A stretch of 64,000 nucleotides of DNA from HGM04593 sp045646845 (GCA_045646845.1 JAZRLO010000015.1:1-64000), one strand, 5' to 3'. Positions 42,532 to 51,954 are shown, counted from the stretch's first letter. The notes: generated from the letters alone by a model not told the origin. Numbers and translations: made by a program.

Positions 42532-43074
42532 TTATTCTACGACATCGTCTTGTCCAAAGTGCCATTGTTCCCTATCTGAATACCAACGTTCTCCGTTGTA
42601 ATGGAACCAGTAGGAATATCTAACTGCCGGTTGGTTCTCATATATGAACTCAAAATTATATCCGACGACGTCATTATACTTATGCGCCACCTCAGAGAAT
42701 TCAATATTGAATGTTGCTGAATCCTTTTTAGTAACGGTAAAAATGGTATCCTCTTCTACTTTATATACAAAGATATCTTTTTTTTCTTTGTTGTTGGTAA
42801 TATCAGTGCCCCACAAATCGCTGACAAGGAAATCACCAGGATAATCAAAATGGCTAACGCATGAGAAACGGTAAAAGGACATTAACCCTTTATTATTGCT
42901 AATACTATTGCTAATATTGTTGCTAAGTTCAAACTCATGAGTTGATATAATCTTAAAGTTGTCAAATGATATTTTAACTACTCCAGGAGTAGGAAGTTCT
43001 ACCTCATCATCACTACAGGAGCTGATACAAAGACTCATCACAAAAAGCGGAATAAGAAATAAATAATTTTTCAT
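42532..43074 (-). CDS. unknown lipoprotein next to the C10 protease
   Basis: 180 residues with a lipobox (LCISSC, Cys20). The mature part is rich in aromatic residues and strand-forming segments (VVKISFDNFKIISTHEFEL, NFEFIYENQPAVRYSYWFHYNGERWY). No family is recognised. It lies 326 bases after the C10 protease gene on the same strand, in the same AT-rich block. A role as a partner or inhibitor of that protease is only a guess from position. Confidence 0.7.
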   Translation of the reverse strand: MKNYLFLIPLFVMSLCISSCSDDEVELPTPGVVKISFDNFKIISTHEFELSNNISNSISNNKGLMSFYRFSCVSHFDYPGDFLVSDLWGTDITNNKEKKDIFVYKVEEDTIFTVTKKDSATFNIEFSEVAHKYNDVVGYNFEFIYENQPAVRYSYWFHYNGERWYSDREQWHFGQDDVVE

Positions 43075-43400
43075 AACGGTTGATATTTATTTGGTTAGTT
43101 CTTATGATATTTTAATAAAAAACGGTCATTAGCGTTCCATTAAAATCTTCTATTCTTATATAAGTACCTAATTAACAACTTTTTGTATCAATATTTGAAA
43201 GAAACAGATTTAAAATTGAACTTCTGGAGATGTTGATTCTCTAAAAGAACTCCATTGCTAATTATCAGCAAGTTACAAAACTCATTTTCTCAAAAATATC
43301 TTGGATAAAAATTTAACGGGACACTATTGAAAAACGGCATAAATCATATACTTTATGCAAACTTACATAAAAATGACTTCCCGAATAAAATCTTTGATAG
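43075..43400. other. AT-rich spacer between lipoprotein and C10 protease genes
   Basis: No open frame or RNA gene is visible. TAAGTTTG on the minus strand (43358-43365) matches the -7 consensus and could start transcription of the lipoprotein gene with a leader of about 275 bases, but no good -33 is present. The operator motif found at 45.2 kb is absent here. Confidence 0.5.
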
Positions 43401-44699
43401 TTAGTTATTTGGCCTTATATTATAAATAATCGTCTTGTTGTTACTGTATCCATCGAATACATCCAAAAACCATGTATTACCACCGTTTGGTCCCCATCCC
43501 CAATTACAATGATAATAGACATTATCCATAGATGTTGTAGTAAAAGCAACCGAATATGGCTCATAACTATGGTAGTATATGGATATTGTCTTCGTTTGTC
43601 TGTATGCGTCAATAACCCATGCATGATAACCCTCGCTATTCCCCCCTACCATATATACAGGACCATATAAATCCAAGGAAGATTTCACTCTTTCCGAAGT
43701 AAAATTAGATGGTCCATCGCAAAGATAACCAAAATTTCTAAACATATCATCTGTTTTGTCCAAAGGCATTCCACTTTCGACGCCATATTGTGTTTCTGCA
43801 CATACCCCAATTTCCTTTAGCAATTTTGATGTAGCCTTAGCTTCTTCAGAACATCTTTCATAAAAAGAATAAGGCTCATAGTAATAGGGAAATGATAATA
43901 TTAAATTCCAATCAAAAACCACTCCATTGTACGTTTCTGGATAGCGGAAGTAAGACATTATTTGACCGGCTGCAACAGGACCACAACCAGCCGCATCACG
44001 ATAACCACACTCATAATCAGCATTTTCGTTACGTTCACAATAGTAATTATACGGCCAAACTTGGTTCCACTGAACATCTACTAAAATTCCACCGGGATTA
44101 GTGCATAACACATCACTAGCACTCAAATAATATGTAACACCATCAACCTCGACTACTGGCAAATGAAGTATCGGATTTTCTGGAACTGGAGTTATTGGGG
44201 TCGGTGTTCCAGTATCTATAGTATCAGGGAGTGTCGGGAAGATTATTTCATTCATGTAGAACTCTTCTGCAGCTGCCATGAAATCGCCGAATCCGCTATT
44301 CTCTATAGCATCATCGATGTCAATATTACCGGTCTCAGAGTAGGCATAGACTGGAGTTGTTCTGCTGTCGGCAGAAACAAGTGCGAAGCCTTGGTTATCT
44401 TCAAAATTGATGACATGAAAACGAACTTCAACTCCATCATTTGCAGAACGTGTCATTTTATTTGCTACATACTCATAATGGCTTGCCACACGGCGTTCAG
44501 GAGAAGCCGAACGTGTAGTAGCCGTGTTCCCGTTATCTATTGCTTCAAGTGCATGTTTCAATGCTGTCTCATAAGGTACATAAAAACTGTCAGTAACTAC
44601 AACGTTACACTCTTCGTGGAGAACAAGTTCTGTAAGCTCGTCATTAGTACAGGCTGTGATAGCCAAAGCACACATCAAATAAAGAAAATATTTTTTCAT
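43401..44699 (-). CDS. C10 family (streptopain-like) cysteine protease, lipoprotein
   Basis: A 432-residue papain-fold protease. A lipobox (AITAC, Cys17) is followed by a Spi-like propeptide (about 75-150; ASHYEYVANKMTRS, NFEDNQGFALVSADSRTTPVYAYSE), a Pro/Thr-rich linker and the catalytic domain. Nucleophile Cys239 lies in AAGCGPVAAGQIMSYFRYP and His359 in GYHAWVIDAY, and the C-terminal HCNWGWGPNGGNTWFL is a C10 hallmark. Homologues include SpeB of Streptococcus and the Bfp proteases of Bacteroides fragilis. It follows the DUF3244 gene by 37 bases and is likely controlled by the divergent TPR-HTH regulator. Confidence 0.92.
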   Translation of the reverse strand: MKKYFLYLMCALAITACTNDELTELVLHEECNVVVTDSFYVPYETALKHALEAIDNGNTATTRSASPERRVASHYEYVANKMTRSANDGVEVRFHVINFEDNQGFALVSADSRTTPVYAYSETGNIDIDDAIENSGFGDFMAAAEEFYMNEIIFPTLPDTIDTGTPTPITPVPENPILHLPVVEVDGVTYYLSASDVLCTNPGGILVDVQWNQVWPYNYYCERNENADYECGYRDAAGCGPVAAGQIMSYFRYPETYNGVVFDWNLILSFPYYYEPYSFYERCSEEAKATSKLLKEIGVCAETQYGVESGMPLDKTDDMFRNFGYLCDGPSNFTSERVKSSLDLYGPVYMVGGNSEGYHAWVIDAYRQTKTISIYYHSYEPYSVAFTTTSMDNVYYHCNWGWGPNGGNTWFLDVFDGYSNNKTIIYNIRPNN

Positions 44700-44736
44700 A
44701 ATTAATTGAATTTATAGTTAGTTCAATACACAGAAT

Positions 44737-45147
44737 TCAATATTCAAAATATCCTTTGAAATACATTCCATCAATTTCAAGGACCAAGCTATAGGTTTTG
44801 CTTGGTAAATGTGGCAAAGGAATTGACTGCACAACATTACGTGGCAAACTTATTTCGCAGCTTTTGAAAACAGCACCATATTCATCTGTTATATAATATG
44901 TAACAGACTCAAAAGCGATGTGTTGGCTTTCTATAAGAATACACTTGTTGAATGTGTTGTACATTGCAACCGGCAGCAATGATTGCAATTCAAGGTCGCG
45001 TTTTGTGTTAGCTTCATTTACTTCGTCTTTTTCATTATCCAAACTTTCCTGCAATACAAAAACTATGTCCTTGTCCGATTGCGAGAATACGCATGAAAAA
45101 GATAAGACAAACAATATTAAGCAAATTGTTCTCTTTAATAATTTCAT
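44737..45147 (-). CDS. DUF3244-like small exported protein
   Basis: 136 residues with a signal peptide (MKLLKRTICLILFVLSFSCVFSQ). The C-terminal 80 residues (FNKCILIESQHIAFESVTYYITDEYGAVFKSCEI, then KTYSLVLEIDGMYFKGYFEY) resemble the immunoglobulin-like DUF3244 domain of Bacteroidales, where such genes often sit beside C10 proteases. It is the first gene of the protease operon. A role as a protease partner or inhibitor is inferred from context only. Confidence 0.7.
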   Translation of the reverse strand: MKLLKRTICLILFVLSFSCVFSQSDKDIVFVLQESLDNEKDEVNEANTKRDLELQSLLPVAMYNTFNKCILIESQHIAFESVTYYITDEYGAVFKSCEISLPRNVVQSIPLPHLPSKTYSLVLEIDGMYFKGYFEY

Positions 45148-45166
45148 AATTTTCAGTTTTTTTTTG

Positions 45167-45198
45167 CAAAAATATGCTGTAGTGTTTCTTTTTCCAAA
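45167..45198 (-). promoter_or_regulatory. promoter of the DUF3244-C10 protease operon
   Basis: On the minus strand TTTG (45195-45198), exactly 20 bases, TATTTTTG (45167-45174). The predicted transcript starts a few bases upstream of the ATG at 45147. Confidence 0.75.
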
Positions 45199-45203
45199 GT
45201 TTC

Positions 45204-45222
45204 TTTATCCGAGTATATCCGA
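45204..45222 (+). promoter_or_regulatory. operator-like direct repeat, left copy
   Basis: TTTATCCGAGTATATCCGA contains two ATCCGA half-sites about one helical turn apart. It begins five bases upstream of the -33 box of the protease operon, the usual place for an activator site. Confidence 0.6.
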
Positions 45223-45307
45223 GTTTTGTTATTTTTTACAACCCACTTGCTTTTATTTAAAAATCAACGGGTTATAAACAAGACAATGCAGTGGTGAAAA
45301 TATTTTA

Positions 45308-45326
45308 TCGGATGTGTTCGGATAAA
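45308..45326 (-). promoter_or_regulatory. operator-like direct repeat, right copy (mirror orientation)
   Basis: The minus strand reads TTTATCCGAACACATCCGA, matching the left copy at 16 of 19 positions. It ends about five bases before the expected -33 position of the regulator promoter, the same geometry as the left copy. Confidence 0.6.
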
Positions 45327-45355
45327 AAAACATTCTGTAACTAATTATTTTGTAC

Positions 45356-45363
45356 TAATTTTG
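45356..45363 (+). promoter_or_regulatory. promoter of the TPR-HTH regulator gene, -7 element
   Basis: TAATTTTG matches TAnnTTTG 20 bases upstream of the ATG. At the -33 position (about 45332-45335) the sequence is ATTC, so the promoter looks weak without an activator. Confidence 0.6.
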
Positions 45364-45383
45364 CAGAAAACCTATCTTTAAAT

Positions 45384-47072
45384 ATGACACGCAAAAACTA
45401 TATCCATTTATTCCTATTCGTGTTGATTCTTATTTCTTGCAACAAAGAAGCTAACGATACACTCCTTTCTAAACTCGCAGATATTCAGAAACAGGGCGAC
45501 ACCTTCCCACAAAAAGCAATATTGCGTCTCGATTCCATTAAACCTTTGTTTGAAGAGGAGTCGGAATATATGCGCAACAAATTTGCATTACTCGACATAA
45601 GACTGCACGACAAAGCATATATTACACACACAAGCGACAGTACCATTAAAGAGGTGTGCAAATTCTTCGAAGAGCACGGAACTGCTAAAGAGCTGCAAGA
45701 GACATACTATTATATGGGCAGTGTATATCGCGACCTTAAAGACTACCCAAGAGCCGTGACATATTTTTTGAAAGCTATTGAAGTTGCAGAAAAAGATGGT
45801 AATGCAGATTTGGCAATTTTGGAAGTTTCCTGTTTGCAACTATCTGCACTATACAGGGAACAATACATCTTTACAGAAGCTTTGGCGACAGCTTTGAAAG
45901 GGCTTGAAATTGCAGAATTAAATGGAACAGCTGATGAAAGAACATATATCAACATAGCTAACTCTTATTTTAAAGTCGATGATGTCGCAAACACGATTAT
46001 ATTCTGTTACAAGGCCGTTGAATTAATAGAAAAAAACGGAATAAATAAGGATAATGCAGATCTGATAGCAAATGCAATGTCCTTATTTGCGAAATTAGGC
46101 TACGGTAATGATGCTGAACACTGTTATAATATGTTGAATAAAATCAAAGAGGAGGAGAGACCACATAATTATTTAGCTTCAGTTTCCTCCTATTATGAGG
46201 AATGTATATCTATTGACAGTGCAGCTGTTATTGAACACAAAATATTTGAGACCACAGATAAAATCAATTATATATATAATTCTGCGAAGTCTTTGACTAT
46301 ATATTATGCAAACAAGGGTGACTATGAAAATGCAACAAAGTACGCAATTTATTTCATAAGAGCTAATAATACTATTAATATTAACAAGGATACCGAAAAT
46401 ACCGATAAAGCAAAAAATATATACCAATACCAACGTGATAAGGAAGAGGAACTGAAGATAATCGAGAATGCAGCCAATAACAGGCTTCAGTTGATAGTCG
46501 GAATATTAGTTTCCGCAATCGTTGTCATTTTAGTGTTTTCCATATATGTTTATAGAAAGAAGCAGTTGCTGAAATTGATATTAAAAGGGAATGATGAGAT
46601 AAGTAGAATCAAACAGCATATAAAGCATAAAGAGAAGGAACTGGAATCGTTGATGCAGAAAAATGCAGAGCTTTCAAAGGAAGTCGACAATGCAAAGTCA
46701 ACTTCTAAAATGCTTGTTGAACAGAATTGTGAACTTACAAGACAGGTAATAATGTCTGACCTGTCAAAGGACAACGGTGATATTATAACAAAGTTCAAAA
46801 GTTCGTCAAAAGGGCAACACAGTTTCAGTGATGAAGAATGGAAAGAGTTCCTTCGCGCAATAGACAAATTATATCCTGAATTCACCTATGAGGTTCAAGA
46901 AAAATTCAAAAAGATTAGTGAACCAATGCTCCGTGTCTGTTATCTCTGGAAAATCAAATGTACAAACCCCGAAATTTCAAACTTGACAGGCTATCCGCCA
47001 CAGACTGTGTGGGACAGGGTTAAACGCATAGAAAAAATCATGCAGACAGATAAGATATCCACACAGGAGTAA
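45384..47072 (+). CDS. membrane-bound TPR-HTH transcription regulator
   Basis: A 562-residue protein. An N-terminal signal or lipobox (LFVLILISCN) is followed by TPR repeats on the periplasmic side (about 60-340; ETYYYMGSVYRDLKDYPRAVTYFLKAIEVAEK). One transmembrane helix (about 368-386, LIVGILVSAIVVILVFSIY) leads to a cytoplasmic coiled coil (about 400-450), then a C-terminal helix-turn-helix-like domain (EISNLTGYPPQTVWDRVKRIEKIM). This TPR-TM-HTH layout is a known Bacteroidales regulator type that senses outside signals and controls a neighbouring operon. Here the divergent C10 protease operon is the natural target. Confidence 0.85.
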   Translation: MTRKNYIHLFLFVLILISCNKEANDTLLSKLADIQKQGDTFPQKAILRLDSIKPLFEEESEYMRNKFALLDIRLHDKAYITHTSDSTIKEVCKFFEEHGTAKELQETYYYMGSVYRDLKDYPRAVTYFLKAIEVAEKDGNADLAILEVSCLQLSALYREQYIFTEALATALKGLEIAELNGTADERTYINIANSYFKVDDVANTIIFCYKAVELIEKNGINKDNADLIANAMSLFAKLGYGNDAEHCYNMLNKIKEEERPHNYLASVSSYYEECISIDSAAVIEHKIFETTDKINYIYNSAKSLTIYYANKGDYENATKYAIYFIRANNTININKDTENTDKAKNIYQYQRDKEEELKIIENAANNRLQLIVGILVSAIVVILVFSIYVYRKKQLLKLILKGNDEISRIKQHIKHKEKELESLMQKNAELSKEVDNAKSTSKMLVEQNCELTRQVIMSDLSKDNGDIITKFKSSSKGQHSFSDEEWKEFLRAIDKLYPEFTYEVQEKFKKISEPMLRVCYLWKIKCTNPEISNLTGYPPQTVWDRVKRIEKIMQTDKISTQE

Positions 47073-47089
47073 GGACTACTTCTACACAA

Positions 47090-47132
47090 TGAGGTTGACT
47101 AAAAAGATTCTTTTGTTGTTACGCTCGTCTTC
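47090..47132. repeat. dispersed repeat, inverted relative to the copy at 38896-38938
   Basis: TGAGGTTGACTAAAAAGATT and the following TTTGTTGTTACGCTCGTCTTC match the reverse complement of 38896-38938 at about 38 of 43 positions. Shorter relatives lie near 38818 (GAGGTTGAATAAAAAG) and 42409 (GAGGGTGACTAAAAG). Confidence 0.75.
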
Positions 47133-47270
47133 AAAGCCTTCGGCACTCCTTGGGGGAACTAAATGTTAGTGCTGAAGCAAACCTCAACAATATGATGGTA
47201 ACCCATTTTGAGTTTTAGGCCACCATCGTGTTACTTACATTGGCAACCACTGGAAACCGGGTAGTGCCGT

Positions 47271-47564
47271 CTATTTTTTCCTCTTGGGGTTTGCAGGGAA
47301 CCATCCCTTCTCAACTCTCTTCTTTTGCTGGAACACCTCGCCGATGCTCCAGAATGAGGAGAAAGCAACAACACCCAAAAGTATTGAGATTATAAGGTGC
47401 GAGACCAGCAATGATGCTATAGCAGACAACACACCAAGCAACAGAAACAGCCACCAGCTCTTTACGCCGATGTAATACTCGGCCTTTATCACCAATGGGT
47501 GGAAGAGACCTATAATCAAGAATGTAGCTACACCTATAATTACTCCCGAGAAGTTGAAATCCAT
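47271..47564 (-). CDS. DUF4491 family membrane protein
   Basis: 97 residues with three membrane segments (FSGVIIGVATFLIIGLFHPLVI, WWLFLLLGVLSAIASLLV, ISILLGVVAFSSFWSI). The tail EVFQQKKRVEKGWFPANPKRKK is typical of DUF4491, a Bacteroidota family of unknown function. It lies downstream of the beta-galactosidase gene, separated by a terminator. Confidence 0.8.
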   Translation of the reverse strand: MDFNFSGVIIGVATFLIIGLFHPLVIKAEYYIGVKSWWLFLLLGVLSAIASLLVSHLIISILLGVVAFSSFWSIGEVFQQKKRVEKGWFPANPKRKK

Positions 47565-47589
47565 ACTGCGAATATTTTGCTTTTAAACA

Positions 47590-47629
47590 ATACAATCAAG
47601 CCCCGGTTCGGGCCAGGGCTTGATTGTAT
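47590..47629 (-). terminator. terminator after the GH2 gene
   Basis: A perfect 14-bp stem (ATACAATCAAGCCC at 47590-47603, complement at 47616-47629) with a 12-base loop. In the minus-strand transcript it is followed by GUUUAAAAG. Confidence 0.7.
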
Positions 47630-47638
47630 GAGATTAAT

Positions 47639-50600
47639 TTACCATTTTAAGAATCTGTGTGTTCGCACAGCACCATTCTCCTTGATAACAAGAATGTATG
47701 CGCCCTGTGGCTGGCCTGCAAGCGACACCACTGCATTGGAGCCGTTGGCAACAGCCTTGCCTACAGATATACCGCCGAGATTATATACCGCAACATCGGC
47801 ACCGGCATTAACACCACTGCATACAACTGTTTGTGTAGCCTTCTCATATTCTACCTCGCAGGCATTCACACCAACCTCACCGATACCGGTTTCGGCACCA
47901 TTTATTGTGCTCACGCGCAGTGTGTGGGTGAACTTTCCAGAAGAAGGACAGTGGTACTGGCTCTCGGTACCAGGGCCGCAGCTTCCGTTACCCAAGCCTC
48001 GCTGCATATAATCGAATGTTGCATAGACAACATCGTCCTTTTCCAATTCCCAAGGATGAAGTTGCGGGGTAAGATATTGACGCTGGTCATAGTGAGAAAG
48101 CGAGAACGACACCTGTCCGGCGGTCTCAATCTTTATGGCATTGCCATTCTCGGGGTTCCACAATGTGAGGTCGCGCAATGCCATACGGTTACCATGTGAC
48201 TGCGGATGAGGATACATCTCGAACATATCATCTACAGTAGTTGTATAACGTCCAAGGAACGAGCCTGCCTGACGGTCGATATAATTCTCCCATGGTCCTT
48301 TTGCATAATATTCCACATTCTCGAAACCGGCAGGGAACAACATGTCAAGACCAATTCGACGCAAGCCCGAAGCCTGTGGATTATACTCCACCTTCATATC
48401 TACAATACCGCTCGAATATACCGAATAGGTAATCACATAGGGACATTTGCTATGTTTGACATTGACGATAACGTTGCAGGTCTTGCCATCGCCTGAGCGT
48501 GCACTGCTTACTGTTGCCGAATTAATAGAGGTGGCATTATCACCGAACTTGTGCTCACCATAAGGGCTCTCATTCTCAATCCAGCGGATATTGCTATAGA
48601 TTGGGTACTTACCCGGTTCAACAACCTGTACACCATTGGCTATCCATTCAGTGATGAAACCTTGAGCATCGACCTTGAAACTGATTTTGCTATTCGATAC
48701 AGAGACGCCATTGCTCTTGCTGACAGTCAAGGCCTCATCGCCTTGAGCTACATTGGTCAAAGCTGTGCGTTCTTTGAGGATAAACTGCTCTGTAGCGACA
48801 GGATACCCGGCATTGCACCAGTCTGTTGCGTTCTTAGCAAGCAACTCCACAGTCAATGCATACTCCTTTCCGTCCTCGATATCCGTTGCGAAGTTCAATG
48901 TAACTGCGCCCGTCGCACTTGGAGCAATCGATGGAACAGCAACAACATTCTCCTCTACTGCAACACCATCACAAAGAAGCATATAATGCAAATCGAAGTA
49001 CTCTTTAAGGTTGATGAAGTTGTACTTGTTCTTCAACATCACCTTACCTCCACTATAGGTAAACTTCACATTCTGGTACACCTTTTTCACCTCTGTAAGC
49101 TTGGCTGTCCATGCACGGTCGGCTGTGATGATACCGTTATTCAAGAAGTTGCCCTGATGAGGGCCGGGATAGTCGTAGCCGCTTGTGTAGTAAGGGAAGC
49201 CGTTCTTCTCGAGCTGACCGTTCTTTATTGCCTGCGGGTCGTAGATTCCCTGATCGACCCAGTCCCATATACAGCCACCGATACCATACTTGCTGCCTTC
49301 GATAATATCCCAATAATCCTGCAGGTTACCTACCGCATTACCCATGGCGTGAGCATACTCGCAAAGGAAGAATGGCTCGCCACCGATGCTGTTGTCGCAA
49401 TGGCTGCGTGTATATGAAAGATTCGGGTACATCTTTGAATCCATATCGGTATTCTTCGCCGAGTTCACGTTCGAATAGCCCTCGTAATGTACAGGACGTG
49501 AATCAAGAGCCTTGGTTGCCGAATAGGTTGCATCGAAGTTGACACCGATACCCGACTCATTGCCAAGTGACCAGAACACTACTGAAGGATGATTGCGGTC
49601 GCGGATGACCATGCGCACGGTGCGGTCAACATACTGCGCCTGCCATGTAGGGTCGTTAGAGATACTGTTGTCTTTCTTGTCGCTCCAGCTCTTGTGACAC
49701 TCTACATCGGCCTCGTCCATCGCATAAAGTCCGTAGTAATCGAACATTGCGTACATCTTGGCTGCACGTGGATAGTGGCTTGCGCGCACAAGGTTCACAT
49801 TGGCCTGCTTCATAAGTTCAATATCCTTGAGCATCATGTCAACATCCATTGTACGGCCATAGAGCGGATGGGTATCCTGTGTGTTCACGCCCTTGAAATA
49901 TACACGCTGGCCATTGATGAGCACCACGCCGTTCTTTATCTCAATGGTACGGAAACCGTACTTTGTTGAGAATACCATCTCCTCGTTGCCGGCAGCATCC
50001 TTCTGACGGACAATGACGGTGTAAAGGTTTGGTGTCTCCGATGTCCATGCCAACAGAGATGAGAGTGTGTCAAATGTAATATTCTTCTTCATGCTCTTGG
50101 CACCGGCTGAAAATTCCACAGCCTCGCTCTTTGTCGCCACTACATTGCCGTCGGGAGTAAGGAGTTCAACCTCTACAACCTTGCTTGCAGCCTCACCGCC
50201 ACGGTTGTCTATCTCCAGAGCGACATTCATGCTGCCACCGTTGTATGTACCGTTGAGTGTGCTTGTAATATAATGGTCGCAAACGAAAGTCTTTGGAGTC
50301 GCATAGAGATATACGTCACGGTGCATACCGCTCATGTGGAACATATCCTGGCCCTCGAGATACGAAGCATCGCTCCAACGGAACACCTGTACGCAGATGT
50401 TGTTCTCACCCGTGCGCACATGTGCACTCAGGTCAAATTCATGGTCATTGTTTCCGCCCTGTGTGTAGCCGACATATTTACCGTTCACCCACACGAATGC
50501 AGCGCTGTAAAGACCGTCGAAATGGAGGAATACATTCTTTGCTTCCCAGCCCGCGGGCAAGGTAAATGTACGGCGATACGAGCCCACAGGGTTATCGCCC

Positions 50601-51907
50601 ACGCCCGGCACCTTGTTCTTGATATAAGGAGGATTGTTCAAAAAAGCATACTCCACATTAACATAGAGTGGGAGGTCGTAGCCCTTCATCTCCCAACATG
50701 ATGGCACCTCAATATTGTCCCATGCAGATACATCGGCATCGTCGGCCCAGAAATCATCCTCGCCCGGACGCACCGACGGCTCGGGAACGAAATTGAATTT
50801 CCATGTACCGTTGAGAGAGAGGTAATCGGCCTTCAGGGGAGTGAGCCATGCCTTGTCGTAGTTCACATCGGCCTTCATTGCATCTGTTGAGGTATAAGGG
50901 ATGAATGTGGCACGTGCCGCCTCCTTGTTCTCCTCATATATCTGCTGGTTCTCCCAGTAGTCACCTACAGGGCCTGCAGCCATGGTAAAGAAGAACTTGC
51001 TGTTGTCACCATCCTTGTCGGTAGAAGCAACAAACCTGCCGTTACCCGACTTCAAGTAGAATTTTGTACCATTGTAAGTCGCGGTAAGGTAGAAGTAACC
51101 GTCACCGGCATCTTCAAGAGTTACATTTTGGTTTTCATTCGTGGTTTCTGTCGTATATACAAGCGGTGTTCTGTCACCCTGCAGATACATATCCATTGAG
51201 AGGTTGCAACTATTCGATGTAAACACCAGGCCGGTCTTTCCGTTAGAGATTCTCCATGTCTGGGTATCATCGCCCTCCACGTATGGTTTCAACTCGATGA
51301 GAGCCGCAAGTTTACCATCGGCCGGAGCTGTCAACACATTCCTTGTAGCAACGTTGCTTATTACATAGCTCTTGCCGACATATACCTTGGCCTGCGAGAA
51401 CTGCTTGCCGGTATTGTGGAAGAAGTAGAGAATATCCTGGTCGGCAAATTCCGTGAGCATCATAGGATATCCATCGGCCGAGGGTGCAAGGTACTGATAG
51501 GGGTTCGATGCATTTGCCATGCGGTTGTAGCCATCGCCCGGAGCCACAATCTTGAAACGCTGGTTGGGATTTGACGGCTCATAGTTCCACTGAACAGGAT
51601 GCCCCACTCCGGGTGCCATGTCCATTGCCTTGCCCGATGTGGGATTCACAAAGGAGAATACGCCGTCGGTCTCGGTGGGGTACATGGCCCACTCCTGTCC
51701 GGCACTATTTTCGTTACCGTCGGCAAAGATTATACGCGCATCGTTGTTGACATTGTCACCATTGGAGAGAAACTTTCCGTTGGCAAAATTCTCGATACGA
51801 TAAACCGTAACTTTTTCCACTGTCGGTTGCAGTTCCTGGGCAACCAGTTGCTGCAATGGTAGAAACATTGCGAGCAATGCCCAAAAGAGTTGAGTTGCTT
51901 TTTTCAT
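47639..51907 (-). CDS. GH2 beta-galactosidase with N-terminal lectin-like region and type IX secretion-like tail
   Basis: A 1422-residue exported enzyme. The start at 51907 (MKKATQLFWALLAMFLPLQQL) gives the signal peptide. Residues up to about 320 form ricin-like lectin repeats (YRIENFANGKFLSNGD, KVYVGKSYVISNVATRNVL). A full LacZ-type GH2 follows: jelly roll, Ig-like domain, TIM barrel with acid/base Glu in FWSLGNESGIG and nucleophile Glu in LCEYAHAMGN, then the Bgal_small_N domain. The last 75 residues (VAVYNLGGISVGKAVANG, ending GAYILVIKENGAVRTHRFLKW) resemble a type A sorting domain. It probably cuts beta-galactosides from host glycans at the cell surface. Confidence 0.93.
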   Translation of the reverse strand: MKKATQLFWALLAMFLPLQQLVAQELQPTVEKVTVYRIENFANGKFLSNGDNVNNDARIIFADGNENSAGQEWAMYPTETDGVFSFVNPTSGKAMDMAPGVGHPVQWNYEPSNPNQRFKIVAPGDGYNRMANASNPYQYLAPSADGYPMMLTEFADQDILYFFHNTGKQFSQAKVYVGKSYVISNVATRNVLTAPADGKLAALIELKPYVEGDDTQTWRISNGKTGLVFTSNSCNLSMDMYLQGDRTPLVYTTETTNENQNVTLEDAGDGYFYLTATYNGTKFYLKSGNGRFVASTDKDGDNSKFFFTMAAGPVGDYWENQQIYEENKEAARATFIPYTSTDAMKADVNYDKAWLTPLKADYLSLNGTWKFNFVPEPSVRPGEDDFWADDADVSAWDNIEVPSCWEMKGYDLPLYVNVEYAFLNNPPYIKNKVPGVGDNPVGSYRRTFTLPAGWEAKNVFLHFDGLYSAAFVWVNGKYVGYTQGGNNDHEFDLSAHVRTGENNICVQVFRWSDASYLEGQDMFHMSGMHRDVYLYATPKTFVCDHYITSTLNGTYNGGSMNVALEIDNRGGEAASKVVEVELLTPDGNVVATKSEAVEFSAGAKSMKKNITFDTLSSLLAWTSETPNLYTVIVRQKDAAGNEEMVFSTKYGFRTIEIKNGVVLINGQRVYFKGVNTQDTHPLYGRTMDVDMMLKDIELMKQANVNLVRASHYPRAAKMYAMFDYYGLYAMDEADVECHKSWSDKKDNSISNDPTWQAQYVDRTVRMVIRDRNHPSVVFWSLGNESGIGVNFDATYSATKALDSRPVHYEGYSNVNSAKNTDMDSKMYPNLSYTRSHCDNSIGGEPFFLCEYAHAMGNAVGNLQDYWDIIEGSKYGIGGCIWDWVDQGIYDPQAIKNGQLEKNGFPYYTSGYDYPGPHQGNFLNNGIITADRAWTAKLTEVKKVYQNVKFTYSGGKVMLKNKYNFINLKEYFDLHYMLLCDGVAVEENVVAVPSIAPSATGAVTLNFATDIEDGKEYALTVELLAKNATDWCNAGYPVATEQFILKERTALTNVAQGDEALTVSKSNGVSVSNSKISFKVDAQGFITEWIANGVQVVEPGKYPIYSNIRWIENESPYGEHKFGDNATSINSATVSSARSGDGKTCNVIVNVKHSKCPYVITYSVYSSGIVDMKVEYNPQASGLRRIGLDMLFPAGFENVEYYAKGPWENYIDRQAGSFLGRYTTTVDDMFEMYPHPQSHGNRMALRDLTLWNPENGNAIKIETAGQVSFSLSHYDQRQYLTPQLHPWELEKDDVVYATFDYMQRGLGNGSCGPGTESQYHCPSSGKFTHTLRVSTINGAETGIGEVGVNACEVEYEKATQTVVCSGVNAGADVAVYNLGGISVGKAVANGSNAVVSLAGQPQGAYILVIKENGAVRTHRFLKW

Positions 51908-51946
51908 ATTTGATTGTATTGATACTTTAGATATTTTACGTAAATG

Positions 51947-51954
51947 CAAAAATA
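51947..51954 (-). promoter_or_regulatory. promoter candidate for the GH2 gene, -7 element
   Basis: The minus strand reads TATTTTTG 40 bases before the GH2 start. The nearest TTTG (51972-51975) is at 17 bases, shorter than usual. Confidence 0.5.
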
